From: Lysinibacillus boronitolerans JCM 21713 = 10a = NBRC 103108
GTDB taxonomy: Bacteria; Bacillota; Bacilli; Bacillales_A; Planococcaceae
Length of the DNA: 64,000 bases
Reading direction: 5' to 3'
NCBI RefSeq assembly: GCF_000772935.1
Contig: NZ_JPVR01000079.1
Coordinates: 1 to 64,000, forward strand
The stretch's first letter is position 1, and the number at the start of each line of letters is the position of its first letter. This document shows positions 8,122 to 17,113 of this stretch, piece after piece. Made by a program: the position numbers and the translations under genes. The notes under the pieces were generated by a model. It saw only the letters and a program-made list of their open reading frames with translations. It did not search any database and had not been told where the DNA came from.

Positions 8122-9243
8122 CTAAAAGTATATTCTAGGAACTCTTGTTGTTATAATGCATGGTATTTCATAATTAATTGTTTCAAGCTTTGTTGCCCAT
8201 TCATCGATCGTTATTCCATTATTTCCTTGTTGACCAATGAGTGTTACCTTCTCACCTATATCATATGCTTTTGGTAGGGCAACCATACATTGGTCCATAC
8301 AAATTCGTCCGACAATCGGCATTCTTTGTCCATCAATTAAAACTTCTTGTCCACCTAACTTGCGAATCATGCCATCTGCATAGCCAATTGGAATCGTTCC
8401 AACCCACATATCTGATGGAGCAACATACGTGGCTCCATAGCCAACTGAATCACCTGCTTTTATTTGCTTCACATGCACAAGTTCACTTTCAAGTGAGAAG
8501 GCTGGTAATAAAGGAAAAGGTAAGATACTTTTCACGTATGGAGAAGGTGATAATCCATACATAGAAATTCCATATCTAACAGCATCATATTGTAAATGTG
8601 GATCTTTTACTAATGAGGCTGCTGTATTAGATGCATGAACAAGTCGCGGCTTATTAGGTATTACAGCTAAACATTTCTCAAAAAATTGTACCTGTTGATC
8701 AAAATGTAGTGTATCCTCTTCATCAGCTGTCGCGAAATGTGTAAATATTCCATCCAGCTCAACGTTTTCTGTAGACTGTATTGTTTGGTACAGCTCTAAT
8801 AATTCCTGCACTGAGCGAATACCTATTCTACCCATTCCGCTATCTATTTTTATATGAAGTCGTAAAGGACGTGCTTCATCCACTAAAAGAGAAGCAGCTT
8901 GCTGAACCCAATCATCGGCAAACGCCGTAAGTATAATACGTTGCTGCGCTGCATAGGGAGCAAATGAAACTGGAGATGCACCTAATATTAATATGTCTGG
9001 TTCTTCAAAATGTGCTCGAATATGTAATGCCTCATCGGGCGTTGCCACTGCCAGTACTGTGGCACCAGCTTCAAGAGCTGCCCGTGCAACGGCTACATCT
9101 CCATGACCATACGCATTTGCTTTTACTACAGCGATAATTTGAACATTAGGTCGTAAAAATTCTTTTAAATTTTTTACATTTTGTTGAATTGCTTGTAAGT
9201 CTATTATTGCTTTGGTTGGACGAAAAAACTGCTGTGTTTTCAT
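8122..9243 (-). CDS. alr: Alanine racemase
   Basis: A 373-residue fold-type III PLP enzyme that interconverts L- and D-alanine for peptidoglycan. The PLP lysine is in AVVKANAYGHG (Lys41) and the catalytic tyrosine is in SVGYGATY. Other family signatures are KIDSGMGRIG, RYGISMYG and GRICMDQCMV. The start is ATG 9241-9243 with GAGGGT upstream. It sits between ydcC and ndoAI as in B. subtilis; ddl and murF of the same pathway are 9 kb away. Confidence 0.97.
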   Translation of the reverse strand: MKTQQFFRPTKAIIDLQAIQQNVKNLKEFLRPNVQIIAVVKANAYGHGDVAVARAALEAGATVLAVATPDEALHIRAHFEEPDILILGASPVSFAPYAAQQRIILTAFADDWVQQAASLLVDEARPLRLHIKIDSGMGRIGIRSVQELLELYQTIQSTENVELDGIFTHFATADEEDTLHFDQQVQFFEKCLAVIPNKPRLVHASNTAASLVKDPHLQYDAVRYGISMYGLSPSPYVKSILPFPLLPAFSLESELVHVKQIKAGDSVGYGATYVAPSDMWVGTIPIGYADGMIRKLGGQEVLIDGQRMPIVGRICMDQCMVALPKAYDIGEKVTLIGQQGNNGITIDEWATKLETINYEIPCIITTRVPRIYF

Positions 9244-9382
9244 AAGGATACCCTCTTTATTTTTAATTAAAACATTATGTAGGACATACATGTATGCTTA
9301 GTATGTCGATTTAGCTTGTACACACAAAGTTTTAGCTTTCATATGAGCCTATACTTTATCGGTTCATTTCAATTATCAATAA

Positions 9383-9414
9383 GCTACAGCCTCCGTATTC
9401 CAGAAGGCTGTAGC
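9383..9414 (-). terminator. Probable terminator after ydcC
   Basis: 10-bp inverted repeat (9383-9392 with 9405-9414) just after the ydcC stop on the minus strand. The trailing T tract is poor, so alr may receive read-through. Confidence 0.5.
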
Positions 9415-9422
9415 CAGAAAAG

Positions 9423-10481
9423 TTACTTCATACTACTTATCGTCATAGATGTAGCAACTTCAATCATTTCTTCTCGCGTTAATTTACTTGATGCTACAAA
9501 GAATTCAACACCATCTTTTTCCCAACTAATTGATGTATCTGTAATAGCACCAATCGTAAAGCCTAAATCAACTGGATCACCAGGTGAAGATACCGGTAAC
9601 ATTGAATTTTCTTTCATTACTGGTTGCTGCATAACAGTAAATGCCTTTTCACCTTCGAATGTTAAGATAACTCGTTCCATTCCACTTTCCTGCACAACTT
9701 TTTCATTCGCTAATTGTGCCCAATTTACGACAGGATAATGTGTTTGGAATTCTTGATATTCTACCTCTGCACCAACTGCTTCCTTATCCTCATTATCTTC
9801 TTGCCCATCTTTGTCGGCAGGTGTAGCTTGTTCACCTTTCGTGTTATCTTTATCAGTGAATTGCTCAACAGCATACTCTTTTGCAGCATGTTGTACACCT
9901 AGTTTAATTTTCTTAAATGTGATTTTGATTTGCTCTTCTTTCACATCATTCATAATAACTACTGAAGTTGGCAATAAAGTTTTCTTATCTACTGTTATAA
10001 CCTGATGTGGCATACTGTTCTTATAGCTATTTCTAGTAGCCGCTTCAAATATATATGCTTTTTCTTCTTCTTTCATGACAAGATTTTTATCTTCCGCTAA
10101 ATCTTCTGCTAGCGCTCCAATTAAGTAGGCTTGACTATTTTTCTTTGGCCAATCACTTTGGAATTTATACATTTTGTTTAATGTCGGTGTTACAACAAAA
10201 ACACCATCAGCATTACGTACAATCATTTGAGAAACATCTTTCCCACTTTCAACTACTTCTACTCGATAGAAATCAGGTTTTGTGTGCCATACTGTTACAT
10301 CATAATTTCTTGGTTCCCCACCCGATTTTATTTCCATCGATGCATTTAATTCATAACCATTCGTCTCTGCCCATTTACCATTCACTTTCTTCAACACTTT
10401 TTCCTGTGAGGCTGCACCACATGCCGACAGAAGTAATATCGTACAAAGTAAGACGAGCCATTTAACTATACGGTTGCCCAC
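9423..10481 (-). CDS. LolA-like lipoprotein (YdcC/sporulation type)
   Basis: A 352-residue lipoprotein: signal peptide with lipobox LLSAC (Cys about residue 21), then a LolA/LppX-like beta-sheet domain. An acidic, low-complexity insert (about residues 205-235, rich in D, E and K) is unlike most homologues. In B. subtilis YdcC occupies the same place between acpS and alr and is expressed in the mother cell during sporulation; function is unknown. The start is GTG 10479-10481 after GGGTG. Confidence 0.85.
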   Translation of the reverse strand: MGNRIVKWLVLLCTILLLSACGAASQEKVLKKVNGKWAETNGYELNASMEIKSGGEPRNYDVTVWHTKPDFYRVEVVESGKDVSQMIVRNADGVFVVTPTLNKMYKFQSDWPKKNSQAYLIGALAEDLAEDKNLVMKEEEKAYIFEAATRNSYKNSMPHQVITVDKKTLLPTSVVIMNDVKEEQIKITFKKIKLGVQHAAKEYAVEQFTDKDNTKGEQATPADKDGQEDNEDKEAVGAEVEYQEFQTHYPVVNWAQLANEKVVQESGMERVILTFEGEKAFTVMQQPVMKENSMLPVSSPGDPVDLGFTIGAITDTSISWEKDGVEFFVASSKLTREEMIEVATSMTISSMK

Positions 10482-10605
10482 GCTTTCACCCTTTCTTCTT
10501 TCAAATCCACTACGACAATATATGAACCGTATTTGTCAGTTATGTCATTTGAAGAAAGGGCAATATATTTAAATTTACGTGCAACCCTTTTAGACAAGTT
10601 AAGTA

Positions 10606-10959
10606 CTATTCTAATAAGATTACTTGTGCAGCTGCATAGTGCTTAGAATGCGTAATACTAACAAATCCATTGACAAGTTCATCCTTAAAATATAAAACAG
10701 GCTTGCCGGCCTCTCCTTTTAATACTTCCATATCATGAAGCTTACATTGTTCTCCAAGCCCTGTTCCCAAAGCTTTCGAAAATGCTTCTTTAGCAGCAAA
10801 TCGCCCAGCTAAAAATTCTATCTTACGAGTTTCAGAATAACCATCAAATATTTTTTTTTCATTTATCGTTAAAATGCGGTCTTTAAATTTATCTGTTCGT
10901 TTCAGAGCCTTTGCAATACGATCAATCTCTACAATATCGAGGCCAATTCCCTTAATCAT
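10606..10959 (-). CDS. acpS: Holo-[acyl-carrier-protein] synthase
   Basis: A 117-residue phosphopantetheinyl transferase that charges ACP with 4'-phosphopantetheine from CoA. Motifs: GIGLDIVEIDRI (metal-binding Asp near residue 8), FLAGRFAAKEAFSKALGTG (catalytic Glu/Lys) and VSITHSKHYAAAQV. Length is normal. The ATG at 10957-10959 follows AAAGGAGAAGG. The gene is divergent from the rhomboid protease and precedes ydcC. Confidence 0.96.
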   Translation of the reverse strand: MIKGIGLDIVEIDRIAKALKRTDKFKDRILTINEKKIFDGYSETRKIEFLAGRFAAKEAFSKALGTGLGEQCKLHDMEVLKGEAGKPVLYFKDELVNGFVSITHSKHYAAAQVILLE

Positions 10960-10972
10960 GTGAACCTTCTCC

Positions 10973-11002
10973 TTTACCTATTTCCAACAAGGCATGTATA
11001 AT
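10973..11002 (+). promoter_or_regulatory. Promoter of the rhomboid gene
   Basis: Perfect TATAAT (10997-11002) with an upstream TG (extended -10) and TTTACC (10973-10978) 18 bp upstream, ahead of the rhomboid start at 11025. Confidence 0.6.
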
Positions 11003-11024
11003 AATTGTAAATTGAGGTGGAGCC

Positions 11025-11648
11025 ATGTTTAGTAGAACGGAAAATTTTAAGCAATATACAAAGTATTACCCTATTGTTTCAACTTTAATAGCAATAAATC
11101 TTACTCTTTATGTATTATCTCTCATACCCGGCATAGGAACACTTTTGTGGAATTACGGAATCCAAGCAAATTTCCTGATTCAAAGTGGTGAATGGTGGCG
11201 TGTTTTCTCTGCTATGTTTTTACATGCAGGGTTTATGCATGTGTTTTTTAATATGTTTTCCTTGTATCTCTTTGGACCAGAGCTAGAAAAAATCGCAGGG
11301 AAAGCACGTTTCATTACAATTTATTTAGTATCAGGTATTGTAGGCAACATGGCAACCTATATATTCTATGATAGTAGTTATGCGAGTCTTGGTGCAAGTG
11401 GGGCTATTTTTGGAATTTTTGGTGCATTTGGGGCATTAGTTTACTATACTCGTCGTACAATGCCAATGCTTCGTAAGCTCATTTTACCAATCATCGTCAT
11501 CAGTGTCATTATGACCTTTCTCCAACCAAACGTGAATGTCTTTGCTCATTTAGGCGGTTTGGTAACCGGATTTATCCTTGGACTTGTTTATTTACATCCA
11601 AAAAGAATTTTAAGTTGGCGCAAACAAAAGATGGCTGGTAGACCATAA
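11025..11648 (+). CDS. Rhomboid family intramembrane serine protease (YdcA type)
   Basis: A 207-residue membrane protein with six predicted transmembrane helices. The catalytic serine is in GASGAIFG (about residue 126) and the partner histidine in FAHLGGLVTG (about 178); HAGFMHVFFNMFSL is the helix-2 signature. Rhomboids cleave membrane proteins within the bilayer; the substrate here is unknown. The ATG follows GAGGTGGAG. B. subtilis carries the homologous ydcA next to acpS. Confidence 0.92.
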   Translation: MFSRTENFKQYTKYYPIVSTLIAINLTLYVLSLIPGIGTLLWNYGIQANFLIQSGEWWRVFSAMFLHAGFMHVFFNMFSLYLFGPELEKIAGKARFITIYLVSGIVGNMATYIFYDSSYASLGASGAIFGIFGAFGALVYYTRRTMPMLRKLILPIIVISVIMTFLQPNVNVFAHLGGLVTGFILGLVYLHPKRILSWRKQKMAGRP

Positions 11649-11657
11649 AATTAAAAG

Positions 11658-11690
11658 AGGAGCTGCTCACCTATAGAGCAGCTCCTTTTT
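11658..11690 (+). terminator. Terminator after the rhomboid gene
   Basis: 11-bp perfect stem (11658-11668 with 11676-11686), 7-nt loop and a T5 tract. A-rich sequence on the other side may make it work in both directions for the convergent acetyltransferase. Confidence 0.92.
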
Positions 11691-11707
11691 CCTTACAATG
11701 ACATCCG

Positions 11708-12283
11708 TTATAAAACTACTGTAGCTTCATTTGACATCTTTATTTTTTTCCATTCAGCTGCTGTTAAACCATATACAACCTGATCTACGTGGTGATCATA
11801 TAGCCACTCAGCATCCCTTAAACGCCCTTCTTCATGGAAGCCCAATACTTTTGGAATTGTACGACTACGAATATTACCTACTGCTACACGCACTTCGATG
11901 CGATTCAACTTTAAATAATTAAAGGCATAATCAATCAATGCTTTCATTGAATTCGTGACGAGCCCCTTGCCTACAAATTCATTCCCTAGCCAGTAGCCAA
12001 TACTTGTCCATTTATGCTGCCAGTTGATTTGATGATAACCAATAACACCAGCAAGCTTTCCATCATAGTAAATCCCTGCTTGTATGCCATTGTGATCAGC
12101 ATATTGTTGCATAGCATTTTTTATGAATTGCTCCGTATCCTTTACTGTTTTAACTTCATCTACAAAGGGCAACCATTCACGTAATGTATCCCTTGAACGG
12201 TCAGTTAAAGCGAATAACTCATCTACATCACTTAAATCCAAAAGCTTTAAATAAGCGCTTTCATTAATGTCATATTTAAACAA
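11708..12283 (-). CDS. RimL/YdaF-like GNAT N-acetyltransferase
   Basis: A 191-residue GNAT protein of the ribosomal-protein-serine acetyltransferase (RimL/YdaF) group: TLREWLPFVD, GIQAGIYYDGKLAGVIGYH, the acetyl-CoA loop NEFVGKGLVTNSM and NRIEVRVAVGNIRSRTIP. Substrate is unproven. I place the start at TTG 12281-12283 because GGGGTGGAG lies 4 bp upstream and the protein then aligns with YdaF; a GTG 9 bp earlier overlaps the Shine-Dalgarno sequence. Confidence 0.85.
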   Translation of the reverse strand: MFKYDINESAYLKLLDLSDVDELFALTDRSRDTLREWLPFVDEVKTVKDTEQFIKNAMQQYADHNGIQAGIYYDGKLAGVIGYHQINWQHKWTSIGYWLGNEFVGKGLVTNSMKALIDYAFNYLKLNRIEVRVAVGNIRSRTIPKVLGFHEEGRLRDAEWLYDHHVDQVVYGLTAAEWKKIKMSNEATVVL

Positions 12284-12344
12284 TGTCTCCACCCCTTTTG
12301 TTCTTTTTACTTTATTATAAACAGCATCCCTATTTATTTATAGT

Positions 12345-12386
12345 TAAAAAAGCTAATCCTTCCATAAAATTGAAAGGATTAGCTTT
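12345..12386 (-). terminator. Terminator after ydbT
   Basis: 13-bp stem (12349-12361 with 12374-12386) followed on the minus strand by a T tract, directly after the ydbT stop. Confidence 0.9.
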
Positions 12387-12393
12387 TAGTGCA

Positions 12394-13863
12394 TTAATGT
12401 TCATACCATGTTAAGATCTTCTCGGCATCCTTTTGCTCTAGGCTAGATACACTTCCCGTTGTACCAGTTGCTCCTGACATGACGGTTGCTTTTACAGACA
12501 TAACATTCTTTCTTTTTTGAAAGTACGATTGTGTACTTTCAATAGATTGAATTCGCTTTTTCTCCATAATCAATGTAATTCGACTAAATACTCGATACTG
12601 CATAGCCAGTTGCTTGCCATCTATTTGATAACCTGCTGTTTTATGCTGCCAGATACCAAGCAAAATTGTTAATGGGATTAACAGCAACGACAATAGCCCG
12701 TATGGATAAAAGAAATAACAAGAGGCACCGATAATCGGAACTAGCCAGAAAAAATCAATGCGATAAAAAAATGGCCTTGCCCTTTTTGGTGAACGAATTA
12801 ATGTAGGATGCCAATTCATATCTGGGAAAAGCTGTTCTAATGTTTGCATACAATCCAGCTTCTTAATAAGTGGAAATAGCGTAATTTTTTTATCATTTCC
12901 ATTTTCACCATTACCTCCAGCACTTTCAACAACCACTGTAGCAAAGCCCGTTAACTGACGTAAGGGATTTTCCACAATACGAATTGCCTGAATTCGATTC
13001 AACGGCAAAGTAATACGCTTCTTTTCTAACAGTCCCTTTGTGATAATCAATTTTTCTTCTTCAATCCGGACCGTATAATCATAATAATTAATTAGCGTGA
13101 TGACCACCGATACAATCCAAGCTACAATTAAAACCACCATCACCGTTAGTGCCACTAAAAATGCGCCGATTTTCACAAAATCAGCTAACTCATGAAATAC
13201 TGTTTCATAAGGAATAATATCGGAAAATTGTGAGGCAACAGCTGCAAGACCTGATAGCACGACACCAATCCCACCAGATGTAGTTGCTAATACCAGCAAA
13301 TCTCGCATAGACATATGATAAATCATCGGAGTTGCTACAGCTTCCTCTTCTACCTGCGCTTGTACTTGTTGTTGAACCGCTTCGTTTTTAGCATGACGCA
13401 TTTCTAATTCAATAACATCTGCTGCTGCTTTGCGAATGGCTGTCAGCTCAACCTCAGGTTTTCCTCCCTTACTACCAGCAGTCTCCACCTGAACTTTCAC
13501 TAAACCAAAAATACGATGAAAAACACCTTCATTGTAATTTAAACTTTGAATACGTTCAAAAGGAATATAACGCTTCTTTTTAACAAATAATCCATATGTT
13601 ACACGCAATTCCCCATCTTCAAACCAGTAAACAAATGTCCGCCATTTTATGATTCCTCCCACGAGTGCAAGTAGTGAGGCAACTCCCCATACACCAAAAA
13701 GTAAAATGGTTTCAAAAAAATGCTCACTACGAAAATTCAAAGAAAAATTAAAGCCGTTACTTATGATAATAATGACAATTGGTAATATCATACTTTTCAA
13801 TGCTTTTACACTTGTTATAATTGCAGACACTGGGTGTAAACGATTAATTTCCTTAGACATCAT
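12394..13863 (-). CDS. ydbT: PH-domain (DUF304/bPH2) membrane protein YdbT
   Basis: A 489-residue membrane protein with three bPH2 domains (around residues 65-150, 255-345 and 405-489), each following hydrophobic helix pairs. Repeated RIQS/RIQA signatures (FERIQSLNYNEG, LNRIQAIRIVEN, KRIQSIESTQS) mark the domains. In B. subtilis ydbST contributes to resistance against amylocyclicin-type and other antimicrobial peptides; the mechanism is unclear. It starts within the last codons of ydbS (11-bp overlap), so the pair is coupled. Confidence 0.88.
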   Translation of the reverse strand: MMSKEINRLHPVSAIITSVKALKSMILPIVIIIISNGFNFSLNFRSEHFFETILLFGVWGVASLLALVGGIIKWRTFVYWFEDGELRVTYGLFVKKKRYIPFERIQSLNYNEGVFHRIFGLVKVQVETAGSKGGKPEVELTAIRKAAADVIELEMRHAKNEAVQQQVQAQVEEEAVATPMIYHMSMRDLLVLATTSGGIGVVLSGLAAVASQFSDIIPYETVFHELADFVKIGAFLVALTVMVVLIVAWIVSVVITLINYYDYTVRIEEEKLIITKGLLEKKRITLPLNRIQAIRIVENPLRQLTGFATVVVESAGGNGENGNDKKITLFPLIKKLDCMQTLEQLFPDMNWHPTLIRSPKRARPFFYRIDFFWLVPIIGASCYFFYPYGLLSLLLIPLTILLGIWQHKTAGYQIDGKQLAMQYRVFSRITLIMEKKRIQSIESTQSYFQKRKNVMSVKATVMSGATGTTGSVSSLEQKDAEKILTWYEH

Positions 13864-14332
13864 CTTCAGCCACCCTTGCTAAATCAGAAATACGCGCACG
13901 CAGTACGTCTGCTTCGTCCATAACAAGTGCAGGAATCGTATGTACAGTTGCAGCTGTTGAAATAGAAATATTACCTAAGTCATATTTTTTTAATATCGGC
14001 CCTTGTGTCGTATCAACATGTTGCACACGTACCATTGGAATTAATGTGCGTTTCACCACAAATAAACCATGTTGTACTTCGATTTCATGCTCACGCACCT
14101 CATAACGCCATCTTTCCCATCTTATCTTCGGGAAGATAAAAACAGATAATATCGCACTTAAAAATACAATTGCACCCGCTATGAAGTAAATAAATGTCGG
14201 CCATTCAAAATAATAAGTACCGTAACTTACCAGTCCTGCTACAACTAACAGCACCAAAGTTTGTATAACTCCATATAAACGCCACACAGTTAACCCTTTT
14301 CGGGAAATTTGATGAATAGGTTGTGCTCTCAT
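13853..14332 (-). CDS. ydbS: PH-domain (DUF304/bPH2) membrane protein YdbS
   Basis: A 159-residue partner of YdbT with two transmembrane helices (about residues 20-65) and one bPH2 domain (about 75-150, PMVRVQHVDTTQGP). The ATG follows a G-rich Shine-Dalgarno sequence. It is the first gene of the pair, separated from cshA by a terminator. The same order cshA-ydbS-ydbT occurs in B. subtilis. Confidence 0.88.
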   Translation of the reverse strand: MRAQPIHQISRKGLTVWRLYGVIQTLVLLVVAGLVSYGTYYFEWPTFIYFIAGAIVFLSAILSVFIFPKIRWERWRYEVREHEIEVQHGLFVVKRTLIPMVRVQHVDTTQGPILKKYDLGNISISTAATVHTIPALVMDEADVLRARISDLARVAEDDV

Positions 14333-14402
14333 TGTCGTTCCCCCCCTCTTTCTTCATTACATGTATACGGATTCATTCACCTTTTTGTTTCAACTATAAC
14401 CG

Positions 14403-14438
14403 AAAAAAAACCTTACAGCCACCATGGCTGTAAGGTTT
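14403..14438 (-). terminator. Terminator after cshA
   Basis: 13- to 14-bp stem (14408-14421 with 14425-14438), very short loop and an 8-base minus-strand T run, 32 bp after the cshA stop. Confidence 0.93.
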
Positions 14439-14469
14439 ACAATAAAAATTAAGTGTATTTCGGTTAAAA

Positions 14470-15993
14470 TTACCCTTCGTGTCGTCTTGGAGAGCGTGAA
14501 CGACCTTGTCCACCTTCACGACGTCCGCCTTCACGGCGTCCACCCTCGCGACGGCTACTGCTACTGCGGCGTTCTCCACTGCGAGCATTGTCACGGCGTC
14601 CGCCGCCAAAGCTACGGTTACCACGGCCACGATCACCGCCACCACGGTTATTGCTTGAACGTTCACGACGCATTGGTAATGGACGTTCTTCCGTGATTGT
14701 TACTGGTGTATCGTCTGGCTCTCTCGTTAATGAACGTAGAGCAGCTGCTACAACATCGACTGCGTCATGATTCTCTAGTAATTCTGCTGCAAGTGTGCGG
14801 TAATCACCTAAATTATTATTAGCAATGAGACCCTCAAGTGTTTCTACAGCTAAACGTTGTTGACCTTCTAATGCTTCATCCGTTGTTGGTGGACGAAGAG
14901 GTGTCATACGTTTTTTCGTAGTTTCTTCTACAATTCGTAAGTAACCCATTTCACGTGGTGTTACAAATGTTACGGCAAGACCTGATTTACCCGCACGACC
15001 TGTACGTCCAATACGGTGAACATAAGATTCAGGATCTTGAGGAATATCAAAGTTATAAACGTGTGTCACACCAGAAATATCAAGTCCACGAGCGGCTACA
15101 TCTGTCGCAACAAGGATATCGATTTTATTTTCTTTAAACTGACGTAACACTGAGATACGCTTCGCTTGGCTTAAATCACCATGAATACCTTCAGCTAAAT
15201 AGCCACGAATAGATAGGGCCTGTGCAAGCTCATCTACACGACGTTTTGTACGACCAAAAATAATAGCTAGCTCTGGTTGGTGAACGTTTAATAAACGAGA
15301 TAAAACATCGAATTTTTCACGTTCAGCAGACTTAACAAAATATTGATCAATATTATCAACTGTTAGCTCTTTTGCTTTAATTTTCACGATTTCTGGATCA
15401 CGCATAAATGTTTCAGCAATTTTACGGATTGCTGGTGGCATTGTTGCTGAGAACAGTAATGTTTGGCGCTCAGAAGGTACGTTTTCTAAGATTGAATTAA
15501 TATCATCGATAAAGCCCATGTTTAACATTTCATCTGCTTCATCCAATACTAATGTTTGAACATCTTCTAATTTTAACGTACGACGATTAATATGATCAAT
15601 AATACGACCTGGCGTACCAACGATAATTTGAGGTCTATTTTTCAGTGCACGAATTTGACGGCCAATTTCTTGACCACCGTATACTGATAATAATTTTACG
15701 CGTTTGTCATAGCCAATTTTATATAGCTCTTCTGAAACTTGAATTGCTAACTCACGAGTTGGAGCAATGACTAATGCTTGAATATTAGGGTTTTTTGGAT
15801 CGATTTTTTCAATTAGTGGAATCCCGAAAGCGGCAGTTTTACCAGTACCTGTTTGTGCTTGACCTAAAACATCGCGGCCTTCAATCGCAAAACGAATAGT
15901 ACCTTCTTGGATTGGTGTTGCTTCTTCAAATCCCATACGCTTTACTGAACGTAGTGTAGATTCGCTAATATTTAATTCTGAAAAATTTGTCAA
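14470..15993 (-). CDS. cshA: DEAD-box ATP-dependent RNA helicase CshA
   Basis: A 507-residue helicase: Q motif (GFEEATPIQ, about 21-29), Walker A AQTGTGKT (46-53), DEAD box ([10 protein letters not shown]), SAT (LFSATMPP) and motifs V-VI ([25 protein letters not shown]). The family unwinds RNA in the degradosome, ribosome assembly and cold adaptation. The C-terminal tail from about residue 435 is basic and Gly/Ser/Arg-rich with three RREGG units, an RNA-binding tail. The start is TTG 15991-15993 after AAAGGAG (10 bp); upstream frame does not align with homologues. Confidence 0.96.
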   Translation of the reverse strand: MTNFSELNISESTLRSVKRMGFEEATPIQEGTIRFAIEGRDVLGQAQTGTGKTAAFGIPLIEKIDPKNPNIQALVIAPTRELAIQVSEELYKIGYDKRVKLLSVYGGQEIGRQIRALKNRPQIIVGTPGRIIDHINRRTLKLEDVQTLVLDEADEMLNMGFIDDINSILENVPSERQTLLFSATMPPAIRKIAETFMRDPEIVKIKAKELTVDNIDQYFVKSAEREKFDVLSRLLNVHQPELAIIFGRTKRRVDELAQALSIRGYLAEGIHGDLSQAKRISVLRQFKENKIDILVATDVAARGLDISGVTHVYNFDIPQDPESYVHRIGRTGRAGKSGLAVTFVTPREMGYLRIVEETTKKRMTPLRPPTTDEALEGQQRLAVETLEGLIANNNLGDYRTLAAELLENHDAVDVVAAALRSLTREPDDTPVTITEERPLPMRRERSSNNRGGGDRGRGNRSFGGGRRDNARSGERRSSSSRREGGRREGGRREGGQGRSRSPRRHEG

Positions 15994-16218
15994 ACTTCTC
16001 AATCTCCTTTTTTTCCTTTTAAGTTGACAAATGGTTACATTTTCAGATGAAGTTGTCGGCAAATTCGAGCCTGTGTAGTGGAACGTTTCCGTTACTTAAA
16101 AATTTTCTCTACATGATAGTCCATATAGAGCTCTCTTATATGAAAAGGAAAGCCCGGTCTTTACCGAGCGGTTCGATTCTGTCGTAATTTTTCACTTTAG
16201 AATAAAACCGTTGTGTTC
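15994..16218 (-). promoter_or_regulatory. cshA upstream/leader region
   Basis: About 225 bp between a terminator and the cshA start. On the minus strand it contains a 7-bp hairpin (GCTCGGT/ACCGGGC, about 16155-16172) followed by a pyrimidine-rich stretch. It could be a leader structure in a cold-inducible helicase mRNA, but I cannot fix the transcription start. Confidence 0.35.
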
Positions 16219-16252
16219 AAAAAAAAGTACTCTTCAACCAAATATGAAGAGT
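16219..16252 (-). terminator. Terminator after the esterase gene
   Basis: 8-bp stem (16229-16236 with 16245-16252), 8-nt loop and an 8-base minus-strand T tract, between the esterase and cshA. Confidence 0.85.
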
Positions 16253-16345
16253 CTTCGCACAAAATGTATCCATTGCTTACACTAGTCTAACATGGCTTTA
16301 AATCCTATGCAACGATAACGCATGAGTCGTAATAATCTGACTACT

Positions 16346-17038
16346 TTATTTGTCCTTCAAAAACATTAAAACTTGTGGAAACCATTCAGAGCAATCTTCC
16401 TCAAAACATATATGATGCTTGCCGTTATCAGAAAAATACAAATTTTTATCTTCAGAGGCTAACTCATCAAAAAGAAATTGAGCCGTATGATAAGGCACTA
16501 TCCCATCTAACTTACCCTGCACAATAAATACAGGAATTTGAATATGTCGATAATATGGCGCCACCATTCTTACCAGCTTCATAAATTCTACTGTTGAGGC
16601 TAGTGGCACATTGTTAAACTTATGATGGTATCGTAGAAAGAGTTCATTATTAGTCAAATTATGGTGATAGGCTTCAGTAGCTAACATTTTAAAATCTTTG
16701 ACTAGTTGCTTAGGGCTCACATATTTTGCAGCAGCACTTAGTAATACAAGCTTTTTCACTTTATAACGTTTAGCTAAATAGAGCGCTATAATTCCTCCCA
16801 TTGAAAAGCCAACAACGATTACCTCGTCAACTTTTTTGGCCAATGTTCGGAAGGCTAATTCGGCATCCATCAACCAGTGCTTCGCCTTAAAACCACTCAT
16901 ATGTAATTCTTCCCCATGCCCAGATAATGTTGGCTCTTCAATTATCCAATTTGTATGTGAACGTAAGTAAGTTGTGAATGGCTCCACCTCGTATGGTCCA
17001 CCTGAAAATCCATGAATACATAGTACACCTACTGACAA
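16346..17038 (-). CDS. Alpha/beta-hydrolase, carboxylesterase Est30-like
   Basis: A 230-residue alpha/beta hydrolase with oxyanion region CIHGFSGGPYE, nucleophile elbow VGFSMGG (Ser about 87), a catalytic Asp in QGKLDGIVP and a His in NGKHHICFE. It resembles Geobacillus Est30 and B. subtilis YvaK, which act on short-chain esters or monoglycerides; the natural substrate is unknown. The start is TTG 17036-17038 behind GAGGTGA; a TTG 21 bp upstream has no Shine-Dalgarno sequence. Confidence 0.85.
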   Translation of the reverse strand: MSVGVLCIHGFSGGPYEVEPFTTYLRSHTNWIIEEPTLSGHGEELHMSGFKAKHWLMDAELAFRTLAKKVDEVIVVGFSMGGIIALYLAKRYKVKKLVLLSAAAKYVSPKQLVKDFKMLATEAYHHNLTNNELFLRYHHKFNNVPLASTVEFMKLVRMVAPYYRHIQIPVFIVQGKLDGIVPYHTAQFLFDELASEDKNLYFSDNGKHHICFEEDCSEWFPQVLMFLKDK

Positions 17039-17073
17039 CGTTCTCACCTCATTTAACAAAGATAAACTTACAT

Positions 17074-17105
17074 GAATAAATCGGTGAGCGTTTATCCCAC
17101 CGATT
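17074..17105 (-). terminator. Probable terminator after murF
   Basis: 8-bp perfect stem AATCGGTG/CACCGATT (17079-17086 with 17098-17105) followed by TTTATTC on the minus strand. Confidence 0.6.
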
Positions 17106-17113
17106 CAATGCCA

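Noticed and set aside
17036-17059. Upstream TTG as start of the Est30-like gene
   Set aside because: It has no ribosome site, whereas the TTG at 17036-17038 follows GAGGTGA at good spacing.
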